Source: Streptomyces halstedii (GTDB taxonomy: Bacteria; Actinomycetota; Actinomycetes; Streptomycetales; Streptomycetaceae). From it: a DNA stretch of 64,000 bases. Of this stretch, positions 54,204-63,281 are shown piece after piece. A program made the position numbers and the translations under genes. The notes below the pieces were generated by a model that saw nothing but the letters and a program-made list of their open reading frames with translations, was not told the DNA's origin and ran no database searches. The DNA is taken from contig JOAZ01000016.1 in assembly GCA_000720535.1 (NCBI GenBank), positions 98,880 through 162,879 on the forward strand, in the 5' to 3' direction. The number at the start of each line of letters is the position of its first letter. Within the stretch, counting starts at the first letter, position 1.

Positions 54204-57200
54204 ATGGGCTTCGGCGCCTGGTTCCGGCGGGAGGAGCGCCGCGCGGCGGTCCCCGTCCCGCCGGAGGCTCCCGGCGACTCCGGCGGGCCCGGCGACTCCG
54301 GCGGGCCCACGGAGGTCGCCCCGGGTGCCGTCGGCGCGGGCGGTGACGTCCGGGGCGCGGACTGGGACGGCGGCTGGCAGCGAGTCGCGCCGCCCACGGT
54401 GACCGTGGCACGGTCGTCGATCGGGGTCAGCGACGGGCTCCGGTTCCGTTCGGGGCTGGCGTCCTGGCAGAACCCCGCGTTCGGCGGCGAACTCGGCCAC
54501 GCCGTGCTGCCGTCCGCCCCGGTCGGGCTGATCCACGGGGTGGCCCGTCCGGCCGCCCCGGCCCCCGCGACGTCCCGGGGCGGCCCGCTGTTGCTGCGCG
54601 CGGTGACCCCGGAGCCGGAGGCCGGGGCGGGACCGCCCGCCGCCGGCCCGGCGGTTCCGACCGCGCGGATGAGCCCGCCGCGGCACGCGCGTACGGAGGC
54701 CGCTCGGCGCGGTAGGCCCACGCCGCCCGTACCGGGTCGGGCCGGGGACGCCCCGGAGGCAGCTCGGGACACCGGGCGGGACGCCGGACGGGCAACGGTC
54801 CAGCGGACGGCGTCCGGTCAGGGAACCCGGGGCGCGGAAGCCGGTCAGGGAACCCGGAGCGCGGAAGCCGGTCGGGGAACCCGGGACGCGATAGCCGGTC
54901 GGGGAACCGCCTCGCGCACCCCCGTGGCACCGCCGCGCACCCGGTCTGAGGCCGCTGCGGGCGCCGGGCGGGCAGCGGCCGGGGCAGTCACCGGCAGCCC
55001 GGAAGCGGGTCAGGGGCCACGCACCCCTGACCCCCTGCCGCGTGCCCGGCCGGCCGGCGTACGCCCGCACCCGAGCCGCCCGTCCCTGGTCGTGGCGCGG
55101 CGCCCGGTGATGGCCGTACGTCAGGTGTCGGCGGTCCCGGCGGCGGTGGACCGGGTCAGGGCCGCCGCCCCGGCGCCCCGCCCGGAACCGGCCGCCCAGG
55201 ACTCCGCACCCGTCTCCGGGAACACCCGCGACGCCCCCCGCACGTCCGGTGACACCCCTCGGGACGCCTCGTCGTCCGCGCGTCAGCGGAATGCCTCGTC
55301 GCGCGCGCCTCAGGGAGATGCCTCGTCGCCCGCGCCTCAGGACGGACCTGAGGGGGACCGTGTCCTGCGGAGCGCCACCACCCCGCAGGGCCGTACCGCT
55401 CCGGGACCCGAGGCGGTCCGACCGGCGCTGGGAGCGCCGTTGCGCCAACTGCCCCCCGGCGCCACGCCCGTGGCCCCGGGAGACCGGGCGTCGGCCGGTC
55501 CCGGTGCGCCGGGGCGGGACGCGGCGGGCCTGCCGGTCCTGCAACGCTCGGTGGTCTCCGGCCCTTCCGCCTCTCCGGCCCCCTCCCCCGCTGCGGGTGC
55601 CTCTCCGGTCCCGGCGGCCCGAGGGGGCTCCGCACGCCCTCAGCCGGGTCCTTCGTCACCGGCCCCGCCCGCCGCCCGCACCGGGCACGCGGGCTCCGAC
55701 ACCGGGCGTCCGGGAGCCGACAAGGGACGCACGGGCGCCGAGGGCACCGCTTCCGGGACCTCGGCGGGCCCCCGGTCCCCCCGTACGCCCGCCGACCGGC
55801 CGCGGCAACACGGGGGCATCGGCGCCCCGTTGGCGGCGCTGCCGCCCACGGCCGCTCCCGCGACCGGCTCCAGGTCCCCCGCCGCCGCCCGGACCACGCC
55901 TCCGGCGGGTCACGCGTCCGCCGCCTCGGGGCCCGCCCCGCTGCTCGGCGCCGGGCGCCCGGTGCGGCGCCGGACGGGTCCCGCGCCCGCCGTGGATCCG
56001 GTGACGCCGGACGGACCGGGCACGAGCCCCGCGTCCGGGCCGTCCCACCCCGGTGAGACCGTCGCCATGCCGGTCCGCACACCTGACGGCCCGCCCGGTA
56101 CCTCCCCTTCCGCCGGGGCGCCCGCCGCCGTACAGCGGACCGCCCAATCGGGGCCAACCACCCTCTCGGCGGCCGGAGTTCGACCCTCCAGCGCCGACAC
56201 GCTCCACGCCGGTCCAGGCCCCGCCGCCCGGCCCGGGACCGCAGCGCACCGGGCCCCCGGCCCGCGTACTCCGGACACCTCCGCCCCGAACCGGCGCGAC
56301 GGCAGCGCCTCCGCCGCCGTCCCCGGGGCGACGGTGGCACCGGCCCTCGGCAGCTCCCTGTCCGACCCCGTCGGCGCTCCGATGCCCACCGTCGTCCAGC
56401 GGTCGCGGTCGCTGCTCGCGGACCGGCCGCTGAGCGTCAGCACCGGGGCGGGCGAGGGGTTCTCCGCACCGCCCGCGCCTTCCGGGACCTCCCGCCCGGT
56501 CGTGACCCCGTCCTGGCGGCGCGACACCCCGCCCGCGCGCCCGGCGGGCTCCCCGGCCCCCCAGCCGTCACCGAATCCCGCGTCCTCCTCGACGCCCCCG
56601 TCGAAGACGCCACCGAAAACTCCCCCGCCGAACCGGCGAACCGCCCCGGACGAGCGCCGGGCGCCGGACGGACGGAACGACCCGCCGCGCGCCGCCACGC
56701 CTCCGGCACCCGCCAGGACCGGGCTGCTCCGGCGCGTCCAGCGCGCCCGTACGACCACGCCGCCGCCCGTCACCGCGCCCGCCCCGCCCGCCGCTCCCGG
56801 CGGGGAACCGGTGGCCGGCCGCACGGGAAGGGCAGACGCCCGGGGCTCCGCCCGCGAAGAGGGGGCCCCGTCAGTGCGGCGTGCGTACGGCTCCCCGGCG
56901 GCCGCCCGGCCTCCCCTGCCCACCGCGGCCTCACCGGCCCTCGCGGGAGCCGCACCGGGCGGGGCGGGCTCCTCCTCCGTCCCCGTCGTACGTCCTCATC
57001 CGCCGGCTCCCTTCGGCGGCGCGGGGCCCGTCGTGCCGGTCCAGCGGCTGCCGATGCCGGTGACCGACGGACCCGCCCGGCCGACCGCTGCCGGGCCCTC
57101 GACGGTTCCCGCCTCGGCTCCCCCGCTCCCCGCTGTCCGGGCGGCCATCCCGCGCGCACCGGCCCAGTCGGCCGGGGCCGCCTACCCGGACCCCGTCCCG

Positions 57201-57503
57201 CCGCCTCCCGGGGTGTCGGCCGCCGCCGGGGCGGCATCGCGGGCGGCCCTCCAACGGGCGGTCTCCGACGCGGGGATCAGCGGGGTTCCCGTGACCGCCG
57301 TCCCCGCCAGGCCCCCGGCCGCACCGGGCGGCTCGGCCGGTAACCGGTCGGCCCGGGAGACGCGGACGTCCGCGCCACCGGCTCCCGGCCCGGACATGGA
57401 GGAACTCGCCCGCAAGCTGCTCGAACCGGTGAGCCGGCTGCTGCGCGCCGACATGCGCCGGGGCCTGGAACGCACCGGGCGGCTGTACGACGGCCGGCGC
57501 TGA
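54204..57503 (+). CDS. 1,099-aa disordered Pro/Ala/Arg-rich CIS protein, tape-measure candidate
   Basis: A very large low-complexity protein. The ordered parts seem limited to the start (MGFGAWFRREERR), a segment near 70-110 (VSDGLRFRSGLASWQNPAFGGELGHAVLP, which looks like a short docking motif) and the last 35 residues (MEELARKLLEPVSRLLRADM), an amphipathic helix. In between are Pro/Ala/Ser/Arg/Gly tracts with scattered VQR motifs and tandem repeats (30-bp units near 54810-54910, 27-bp units near 55263-55350). GAAGGTGG lies 8 nt before ATG 54204. Its place after the chaperone-like genes is that of a tape-measure gene. The function is unknown; a scaffold or cargo linker is also possible. Confidence 0.75.
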   Translation: MGFGAWFRREERRAAVPVPPEAPGDSGGPGDSGGPTEVAPGAVGAGGDVRGADWDGGWQRVAPPTVTVARSSIGVSDGLRFRSGLASWQNPAFGGELGHAVLPSAPVGLIHGVARPAAPAPATSRGGPLLLRAVTPEPEAGAGPPAAGPAVPTARMSPPRHARTEAARRGRPTPPVPGRAGDAPEAARDTGRDAGRATVQRTASGQGTRGAEAGQGTRSAEAGRGTRDAIAGRGTASRTPVAPPRTRSEAAAGAGRAAAGAVTGSPEAGQGPRTPDPLPRARPAGVRPHPSRPSLVVARRPVMAVRQVSAVPAAVDRVRAAAPAPRPEPAAQDSAPVSGNTRDAPRTSGDTPRDASSSARQRNASSRAPQGDASSPAPQDGPEGDRVLRSATTPQGRTAPGPEAVRPALGAPLRQLPPGATPVAPGDRASAGPGAPGRDAAGLPVLQRSVVSGPSASPAPSPAAGASPVPAARGGSARPQPGPSSPAPPAARTGHAGSDTGRPGADKGRTGAEGTASGTSAGPRSPRTPADRPRQHGGIGAPLAALPPTAAPATGSRSPAAARTTPPAGHASAASGPAPLLGAGRPVRRRTGPAPAVDPVTPDGPGTSPASGPSHPGETVAMPVRTPDGPPGTSPSAGAPAAVQRTAQSGPTTLSAAGVRPSSADTLHAGPGPAARPGTAAHRAPGPRTPDTSAPNRRDGSASAAVPGATVAPALGSSLSDPVGAPMPTVVQRSRSLLADRPLSVSTGAGEGFSAPPAPSGTSRPVVTPSWRRDTPPARPAGSPAPQPSPNPASSSTPPSKTPPKTPPPNRRTAPDERRAPDGRNDPPRAATPPAPARTGLLRRVQRARTTTPPPVTAPAPPAAPGGEPVAGRTGRADARGSAREEGAPSVRRAYGSPAAARPPLPTAASPALAGAAPGGAGSSSVPVVRPHPPAPFGGAGPVVPVQRLPMPVTDGPARPTAAGPSTVPASAPPLPAVRAAIPRAPAQSAGAAYPDPVPPPPGVSAAAGAASRAALQRAVSDAGISGVPVTAVPARPPAAPGGSAGNRSARETRTSAPPAPGPDMEELARKLLEPVSRLLRADMRRGLERTGRLYDGRR

Positions 57504-57539
57504 CGACGGCCCGCACGGAATGGCAAGGGAGAGAAGCGG

Positions 57540-57965
57540 ATGACGGACAACATCTTCGCGACGAGCGTGTTCTTCCGGCTCGTCATCGGAGGCACCGACC
57601 TGGGGGCCTTCCACACCTGCTCGGGGCTCGGGGCCGAGGTGGAGATGGAGCAGTACGCCGAGGGCGGCAACAACGGCTTCGCCTGGCAACTGCCGGGACG
57701 CATCACCTGGACCAACATCACGCTGACCCGCCCCGTCACCGCGGACACGACCAAGATCGCACGCTGGCTGAACGAGATCATCCAGCGCGTCGAGCCCAAG
57801 GACGGCGAGATCGTCGCGCTCCGACCGGACCTCAGCCCGATCATCAGCTGGCAGGTGCAGGGGATCGTGCCGGTCCGGTGGCAGGGCCCGTCGTTCGATC
57901 CGGCGAACTCCCAGGCGGCCGTCGAGACCCTGGAGATCGCGCACGAGGGGCTGAGCCCGTCCTGA
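57540..57965 (+). CDS. Second tube-type protein (gp19-like, baseplate-proximal)
   Basis: A 141-aa gp19/tube-fold protein: NIFATSVFFRLVIGGTDLGAFHTCSGLGAEVEMEQYAEGGNNGFAWQLPGRITWTNITLTRPV. It is closer to P-type tail tube initiators than to the main tube protein. In Afp and PVC, Afp5-type paralogues sit between spike hub and tube, so this is probably the tube-initiating ring. GGAGAGAAGCGG precedes the ATG at 57540. It is followed by a 107-bp gap with short CAGACGCAC repeats before the LysM gene. Confidence 0.9.
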   Translation: MTDNIFATSVFFRLVIGGTDLGAFHTCSGLGAEVEMEQYAEGGNNGFAWQLPGRITWTNITLTRPVTADTTKIARWLNEIIQRVEPKDGEIVALRPDLSPIISWQVQGIVPVRWQGPSFDPANSQAAVETLEIAHEGLSPS

Positions 57966-58072
57966 CGGGCTCGCCCCCGACGCACTCGCTCCAGACGCAC
58001 CCGCCCCAGACGCACCGGGCACAGAGACCCCGGGCACAGAGCCACCGGACCGCTCCCGGAAGGAGGAACCGC

Positions 58073-58795
58073 ATGTCCCCCCTCGCCCGCAGCAGCAGGG
58101 CCCGCGCACAGCTGACCATCATGGAACCGCCCGCGACGGTCGGGGCCCGGCCGGGCGGCAGCCTCGCCCAGCTCACGTTGCAGTTCAACCCCGCCACGCT
58201 GTCGCTGAGCAAGAGCACCGAGTGGCGGCGCACCCCGTCGCGGATGGCCGGACAGTCCGCCCTGCCCGAATTCGTCGGCAGCGGGCCGCGTTCGCTGTCC
58301 CTGGAGGTCTTCCTCGACGCGACGGCCACCCATGACAACTCGGTGGAGCAGGCGGTGGAGCAGCTGATGACCGCGTGCGTGCCGACGCCCAGCAGCCTGG
58401 CGAGCAAGACGCCCGCGAGCCCGTGGGTCCGGTTCGACTGGGGTACGTCGAGGACGACGTCGTTCGACGGGGTGCTGTCCAACCTCTCGGTCTCGTACAC
58501 GCTGTTCGACGTCGACGGCAAGCCGTTGCGCGCCACGTGCTCGCTGTCCATCGAGGAGGCCAGCGTCGATCCGGCGGGCCAGAACCCCACCTCGGGTTCG
58601 CGTGAGGCACGCCGTACGCACCGGGTGGTGGCGGGGGACAGTCTGGCCCTGCTGGCCTGGCGGGAGTACGGCGACGCCACCCGGTGGCGCGTGATCGCCG
58701 AGGCCAACGACATCGACGACCCCATGACGCTCGCCCCCGGTACGGAACTGGTCGTGCCCGCCACGGACGAGCCGGCGCCCAAGGAGTTCGGATGA
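58073..58795 (+). CDS. LysM-domain baseplate/hub protein (Afp7/gp53-like)
   Basis: A 240-aa protein starting at ATG 58073 behind a strong AAGGAGG. The N-terminal domain (about 10-170: LTIMEPPATVG, LTLQFNPATLSLSKSTEWRRTPSRMAG, PRSLSLEVFLDAT, ASPWVRFDWGTSR) is the Afp7/T4gp53-type fold. A C-terminal LysM motif follows (about 180-232: HRVVAGDSLALLAWREYGDATRWRVIAEANDIDDPMTLAPGTELVVP). It probably links spike, tube initiator and baseplate wedges. It is coupled by ATGA overlap to the spike gene. Confidence 0.9.
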   Translation: MSPLARSSRARAQLTIMEPPATVGARPGGSLAQLTLQFNPATLSLSKSTEWRRTPSRMAGQSALPEFVGSGPRSLSLEVFLDATATHDNSVEQAVEQLMTACVPTPSSLASKTPASPWVRFDWGTSRTTSFDGVLSNLSVSYTLFDVDGKPLRATCSLSIEEASVDPAGQNPTSGSREARRTHRVVAGDSLALLAWREYGDATRWRVIAEANDIDDPMTLAPGTELVVPATDEPAPKEFG

Positions 58796-60531
58796 TCACC
58801 GGAGCCAGGTCGTTCGCTGCCGACCCGATCGTCGAGGCGCCCGGCGAGCTGCCGGCCGCGTGGGTGGCCCAGTTGGTGAGCTGTGTGGTCGACGAGAACG
58901 TGAACCTGCCGGACATCGCCCTGCTGACGTACCGCGACCCGAACTACGAACTGCTCACCGCCACCGGCATCACTCTCGGCACGCCGCTGAACGTCTCGGT
59001 GGTGACGGTGGAGGACCGTGCGCGGGAGCGGCTGTTCACCGGTGAGGTGACGGCGGTCGAGCTGGACAGCGACTCCACCGGCACGTTCACCGTGATCCGG
59101 GCGTCCTCGAAGGCGCACCGGCTCCAACGCGGGCGCAAGGTACGGGCGTTCCGCGACATGCGGACCGCCGACATCGTGCGCCGGGTGGCGGCGGGGGCCG
59201 GTCTGACCTGCGGCCGTGTCGAGGCCCCGCCGATCACGCACAAGCAGCTGACCCAGGCCAACGTCTCGGACTGGGAGTTCCTCCAGCAGCTCGCCGGGGA
59301 GAGCGGCGCACGGGTGCGGCTGGACGACAAGGGGCTGCTGGAGTTCGTGAAGCCCGAGCCCGCTTCCGGCGGCAGCCCGGTCGAGCTGGTCCGCGGCGAC
59401 AATCTGCTGGTGCTGCGGGCCGTGCTGACCGGTGCGGAGGGTGCGGACGACGTCGAGGTGCGCGGCTGGAACGTCACGACGAAGAAGCCGCTGGTGGCCA
59501 GGGAGCCGTCGATGCGGAGCACGACCGTGGTGCCGGGGCTGAGTCCTTCGGTGGTGGGGAAGGCGTTCGGCTCGTCGGCCCGGACGACCGTCGCGGACAC
59601 CCCGTACCGCACGCAGGCGGAGACCGCGGCCGTGGCGGGTGCCGCGGCGGCGGCGGTGAGTGCCGGTTTCGGCGAGATCGAGGCCGTCGCCAAGGGCGAC
59701 CCCAAACTCCGGGCGGGGGAACCGCTGGTGCTGGCCACCGCCGGTGCGGCGTTCTCCGGGCGCTACACGGCGACGGCGGCGCACCACGTGCTGGAGCCGG
59801 ACGGCGGCTACCGCACGACGGTCCTGGTCAGCGCGGCTTCCGACCGTTCGCTGGCCGGTCTGGCGACCGGGGGCAACGCCCCGGCCCGTGGCCCGCGCCT
59901 GCCGGGCCTGGCGATCGGCGTCGTCACCGATGTGCGCGAGGACGGTGCCGAGCGCGGCTGGGTGCGGCTGACCTTCCCGTGGCTCGACGACACGTACGTG
60001 ACCGACTGGGTCCGTACGGTGCAGTGGGGCGGCCAGGGCGGCGGCGGGGTCTTCAGCCCCGAGGTCAACGACGAGGTGCTGGTCGGCTTCGAGCAGGGGC
60101 TCCTGGACAGTCCGTATGTGCTGGGCGGCCTCTACAACGGGGTGGACAAACCCTCGCCGCACGACGTCCCGCTGGTCGACGCGGCCAGCGGGAAGGTCAA
60201 CCGCCGTTCCCTGGTGTCGCGTTCGGGCAACCGTCTGGAGCTGCTGGACGCCCCGCGCGGGCCGTCCGGTGTCCGGCTGGCCAGCGGCGACAAGCGGCTG
60301 GAGGTGATGCTGGACGAGCGGCGGGACCGGATCGAGCTGACGGTGTACGGGCCGGGCGGCACGCGCCCGTCGAGCTCCGTGACCCTCTCCCCCACCGGTA
60401 TCACCCTCGACGCGGGCACCGGGGACGTGACCATCAACGGCCGCTCGGTGAACGTCAACGGCACGGCGGACGTCACCGTGAGCGGCGGTCTGCTGGCCGT
60501 CCTGAAGGCCAAGCTCATCCGTATCAACTGA
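58792..60531 (+). CDS. cis8: Central spike protein (VgrG/gp27-gp5-like)
   Basis: A 579-aa spike. A gp27-like N-terminal half (LPAAWVAQLVSCVVDENVNLPDIALLTYRDPNYELL, RGRKVRAFRDMRTADIVRRVAAGAGL, VSDWEFLQQLAGESG) precedes an OB-fold (PGLAIGVVTDVREDGAERGWVRLTFPWLDDTYVTDWVRTV) and VNDEVLVGFEQGLLDSPYVLGGLYNGVDKP. A short beta-helix with repeating strands (GITLDAGTGDVTINGRSVNVNG) lies at the C-terminus. The ATG at 58792 overlaps the LysM gene stop. Three such chains would form the needle that carries the PAAR tip. No extra effector domain is fused. Confidence 0.93.
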   Translation: MITGARSFAADPIVEAPGELPAAWVAQLVSCVVDENVNLPDIALLTYRDPNYELLTATGITLGTPLNVSVVTVEDRARERLFTGEVTAVELDSDSTGTFTVIRASSKAHRLQRGRKVRAFRDMRTADIVRRVAAGAGLTCGRVEAPPITHKQLTQANVSDWEFLQQLAGESGARVRLDDKGLLEFVKPEPASGGSPVELVRGDNLLVLRAVLTGAEGADDVEVRGWNVTTKKPLVAREPSMRSTTVVPGLSPSVVGKAFGSSARTTVADTPYRTQAETAAVAGAAAAAVSAGFGEIEAVAKGDPKLRAGEPLVLATAGAAFSGRYTATAAHHVLEPDGGYRTTVLVSAASDRSLAGLATGGNAPARGPRLPGLAIGVVTDVREDGAERGWVRLTFPWLDDTYVTDWVRTVQWGGQGGGGVFSPEVNDEVLVGFEQGLLDSPYVLGGLYNGVDKPSPHDVPLVDAASGKVNRRSLVSRSGNRLELLDAPRGPSGVRLASGDKRLEVMLDERRDRIELTVYGPGGTRPSSSVTLSPTGITLDAGTGDVTINGRSVNVNGTADVTVSGGLLAVLKAKLIRIN

Positions 60532-60580
60532 CCTGTGTGGTGCCCGAGATGGACCCGTACCGAACCAAGGAGGAGCGACG

Positions 60581-60901
60581 ATGCCAGCCGCGGCCCGTAT
60601 GGGCGACACCACCGTCCACGGCGGAGCCATCGGCACCCCGCCGCCGGGCGCCGCGCTCGCCGTCGCCAGTGTGCTGATCGGCGGCCGGCCCGCCGCCGTC
60701 ACCGGGAGCCTGCACGTGTGCGTGGTGCCGCCGCACGCGGCGCTGGGGCCGGGCAACGTCGTCATGCCGAACCCGGCCGCCGCGCTGACCGGTGTGGTGC
60801 TGATCGGCGGGCTGCCCGCCGCCCGCGTGCGCGACACCACCACCTGCGGGGCGGCCATCCTGACCGGCGCGCCGAACGTGCTGATCGGGGGGCCGTTGTG
60901 A
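60581..60901 (+). CDS. cis10: PAAR-repeat spike tip protein
   Basis: A 106-aa protein made almost entirely of PAAR-like repeats: AARMGDTTVHGGAIGTPPPGAALAVASVLIGGRPAAV and later VVLIGGLPAARVRDTTTCGAAILTGAPNVLIGG. His and Cys residues (SLHVCVVPPHAAL, DTTTCG) are candidates for the metal site at the tip. AAGGAGGAGCGACG lies before ATG 60581. The stop overlaps the gp25-like start (GTGA). It would sharpen the spike; no toxin extension is present. Confidence 0.93.
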   Translation: MPAAARMGDTTVHGGAIGTPPPGAALAVASVLIGGRPAAVTGSLHVCVVPPHAALGPGNVVMPNPAAALTGVVLIGGLPAARVRDTTTCGAAILTGAPNVLIGGPL

Positions 60902-61320
60902 GCGGGCACTTCATCGGCCGGGGCTGGGGCTTCCCGCTGCGGGTGGGGCCGACCGGCGGCATCGCCATGGTCGAGCGCGACCGGGAGATCGAGGAGGCGA
61001 TCCGGCTGGTGCTCGGCACCGCGCCGGGTGAGCGTCCGATGCGCCCTGAGTTCGGCTGCGGTATCCACGACTACGTCTTCGCGCCCGGCGACGGTGCCAC
61101 GGCCGGGCGGATCGCCCACGAGACGCGGACCGCGCTGGAGCGCTGGGAACCGCGTATCGAGGTGACCGACGTGGTGATCGCCTTCGACACGGTCGACGAC
61201 GGCACCCTCTACATCGACGTGCGGTACACCGTGCGCTCCACCAACGACCTCCGCAACCTCGTCTTCCCCTTCTACACGATCCCGTCCTCGGAGGGCTCCG
61301 AGGGCGCAGGAGTGAGCTGA
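60898..61320 (+). CDS. cis9: Baseplate wedge protein (gp25-like)
   Basis: A 140-aa wedge protein from GTG 60898. The gp25/IraD fold is seen in GWGFPLRVGPTGGIAMVERDREIEEAIRLVLGTAPGERPMRPEFGCGIHDYVF, with the conserved EXR-like GERPMRPEFG motif, followed by ETRTALERWEPRIEVTDVVI and the final NDLRNLVFPFY. In contractile tails this protein starts sheath polymerisation at the baseplate. It is coupled at both ends (GTGA with PAAR, TGATG with the gp6-like gene). Confidence 0.93.
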   Translation: MSGHFIGRGWGFPLRVGPTGGIAMVERDREIEEAIRLVLGTAPGERPMRPEFGCGIHDYVFAPGDGATAGRIAHETRTALERWEPRIEVTDVVIAFDTVDDGTLYIDVRYTVRSTNDLRNLVFPFYTIPSSEGSEGAGVS

Positions 61321-63281
61321 TGGCACTTCCCTCACCCAATCTGGACGACCGGCGCTTCCAGCAGTTGGTGGACGAAGCGAAGCGGTACGTCCAGCAGCGG
61401 TCGCCGGAGTGGACCGACCACAACGTCTCGGATCCCGGGGTCACCCTCATCGAGACCTTCGCGTACATGGTCGACCAGTTGCTGTACCGGCTGAACCGGG
61501 TGCCGGAGAAGAACTACGCGGCGTTCCTCGACCTGATCGGGGTCACCCTGTTCCCGCCGTCCGCGGCGCGGGCCGACGTGGACTTCTGGCTCTCCGCGCC
61601 GCAGACCGAGACGGTGCGTCTGGCGGCGGGCACCGAGGTGGCCACCGCCGGTGGCGAGACGCGGGAGTCGGTCGTCTTCTCCACCGTCGAGGACCTGCCG
61701 ATCGTGCCGAGCGCGCTGGTCCGGCTGGTGACCGCGCCCGCGTCCGGCGGCCAGAGCGACCGGACCGGGCAGCTCGCCTCCGGTGCGGACATCCCGTGCT
61801 TCCAGCCGCGCCCGGCACCCGGGGACGCGGTGCTGTTCGGGCTGCCCACCGCCGTGCCGCGGTGCATCGTCGCCGTACGGCTGGACAGCAGGGTCGAGGG
61901 GGTGGGCGTGGACCCGCGGCAGCCGCCGCTCGTGTGGGAGGCGTGGGACGGGGCCCGCTGGACGGTGTGCGAGACCGGTACCGACACCACGGGCGGGCTG
62001 AACCGGCCCGGTGAGGTGACCGTGTTCGTACCGGCCGCGCACACCGCCTCGGTGGTCGCGGGCCACCGGGCGGGGTGGCTGCGCTGCCGCGTCGTGGACC
62101 CGGCCGCCGGGCAGCCCTTCTACTCGGAGTCCCCGACCGTCCGTGAGGCGGAGGTCTTCACGGTCGGCGGCACCACGACCGTCGAGCACGCCGAGGTGGT
62201 CCTCGACGTGCCGCTCGGTGTGTCGGCGGGGGTCGCGGGGCAGCGGTTCGTCCTGAGCCGCCCGCCGCTGCTGCTGGACGGCGACCCGCCGGTGGTGGAG
62301 GTGTCCTCCGCGGACGGCTGGCAGACCTGGACGGCGGTCGAGCACTTCGGCGTCTCCTCGCCCGGCGACCGGCACGTACGGATCGACGCCACGTCCGGCG
62401 AGTTCGCGTTCCCGCCCGCCGTCCGCGAGGCGGACGGCACGATGCGCGCCTACGGGGCGGTCCCGGGCAAGGGTGCCCAACTGCGGGTCCCGCGCTACCG
62501 GACGGGCGGCGGGGCGGCCGGCAACGTCGCCCGGGGCGCGATCTCCGTACTGCGCAGTTCCGTCCCGTACGTCGCCGGGGTCGAGAACCGGGAGGCGGCC
62601 CGCGGCGGGGTGGACGGCGAGAGCGTGGAGAACGCCAAGCTGCGGGCGCCGCAGGTGCTGCGGGTCCAGGAGCGGGCGGTCACCGCCGAGGACTACGAGA
62701 TCATCGCGGCACAGGCAGCCCCCTCGGTACGCCGGGTGCGGTGCCTGCCCGCCGTGCCCGCCGAACCCGGCGCGGTCCGCGTCCTGGTGGTGCCCGACGC
62801 GTTCCCGGACGAGGGCGACCGGCTGCGGTTCGAGCAGTTGATCCCCTCCGACCAGGTGCTCTCCGCGATCGCCGGACGGCTGGACGAACGCCGGCTGGTC
62901 GGCACCCGGCTGGTGGTGGAGCCGCCGGCGTACCAGGGCGTCACGGTGGTCGCCCGGCTGGTGGCGGCGCCCGGCGAGGTGGACCGGGTGCGCGAGGACG
63001 CGCAGACCGCGCTGTTCCGGTACCTCGACCCGCTGCGCGGCGGCGGGGACGGCACGGGCTGGCCGTTCGGCAGGCCCGTGCAGTACGGCGAGGTGTTCGC
63101 CGTACTCCAGCGGGTGGAGGGGGCCCGGCTGGTCGAGGAGGTACGGCTGTTCCCGGCCGACCCGGTCACCGGCCGGCGCGGGGCACCGGTCGACCGGATC
63201 GACGTGGCGCGCAACGCGCTGGTCTTCTCCTACCAGCACCAGGTGGTCGTCACCGCGGCCGAACCGGACGGCCTCGCATGA
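61320..63281 (+). CDS. cis11: Baseplate J/gp6-like protein
   Basis: A 653-aa baseplate wedge protein. The gp6-type N-terminal helix region (LDDRRFQQLVDEAKRYVQQRSPEWTDHNVSDPGVTLIETFAYMVDQLLYRLNRVPEKNYAAFLDLIGV) is highly typical. Beta-rich middle domains follow (about 90-400), then the J-like core (GGAAGNVARGAISVL, VENAKLRAPQVLRVQERAVTAEDYEIIAAQAAPSVRRVRCLP). It would form the ring that joins wedges to the hub. ATG 61320 shares one base with the previous stop (TGATG). It is coupled to the next gene by ATGA. Confidence 0.93.
   Translation: MALPSPNLDDRRFQQLVDEAKRYVQQRSPEWTDHNVSDPGVTLIETFAYMVDQLLYRLNRVPEKNYAAFLDLIGVTLFPPSAARADVDFWLSAPQTETVRLAAGTEVATAGGETRESVVFSTVEDLPIVPSALVRLVTAPASGGQSDRTGQLASGADIPCFQPRPAPGDAVLFGLPTAVPRCIVAVRLDSRVEGVGVDPRQPPLVWEAWDGARWTVCETGTDTTGGLNRPGEVTVFVPAAHTASVVAGHRAGWLRCRVVDPAAGQPFYSESPTVREAEVFTVGGTTTVEHAEVVLDVPLGVSAGVAGQRFVLSRPPLLLDGDPPVVEVSSADGWQTWTAVEHFGVSSPGDRHVRIDATSGEFAFPPAVREADGTMRAYGAVPGKGAQLRVPRYRTGGGAAGNVARGAISVLRSSVPYVAGVENREAARGGVDGESVENAKLRAPQVLRVQERAVTAEDYEIIAAQAAPSVRRVRCLPAVPAEPGAVRVLVVPDAFPDEGDRLRFEQLIPSDQVLSAIAGRLDERRLVGTRLVVEPPAYQGVTVVARLVAAPGEVDRVREDAQTALFRYLDPLRGGGDGTGWPFGRPVQYGEVFAVLQRVEGARLVEEVRLFPADPVTGRRGAPVDRIDVARNALVFSYQHQVVVTAAEPDGLA

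Noticed and set aside
57844-61335. 1,163-residue leftward open frame across the CIS baseplate genes
   Set aside because: It is antisense to the LysM, spike, PAAR and gp25-like genes, all of which have family motifs, Shine-Dalgarno sequences and coupled starts. The leftward frame has no recognisable fold.
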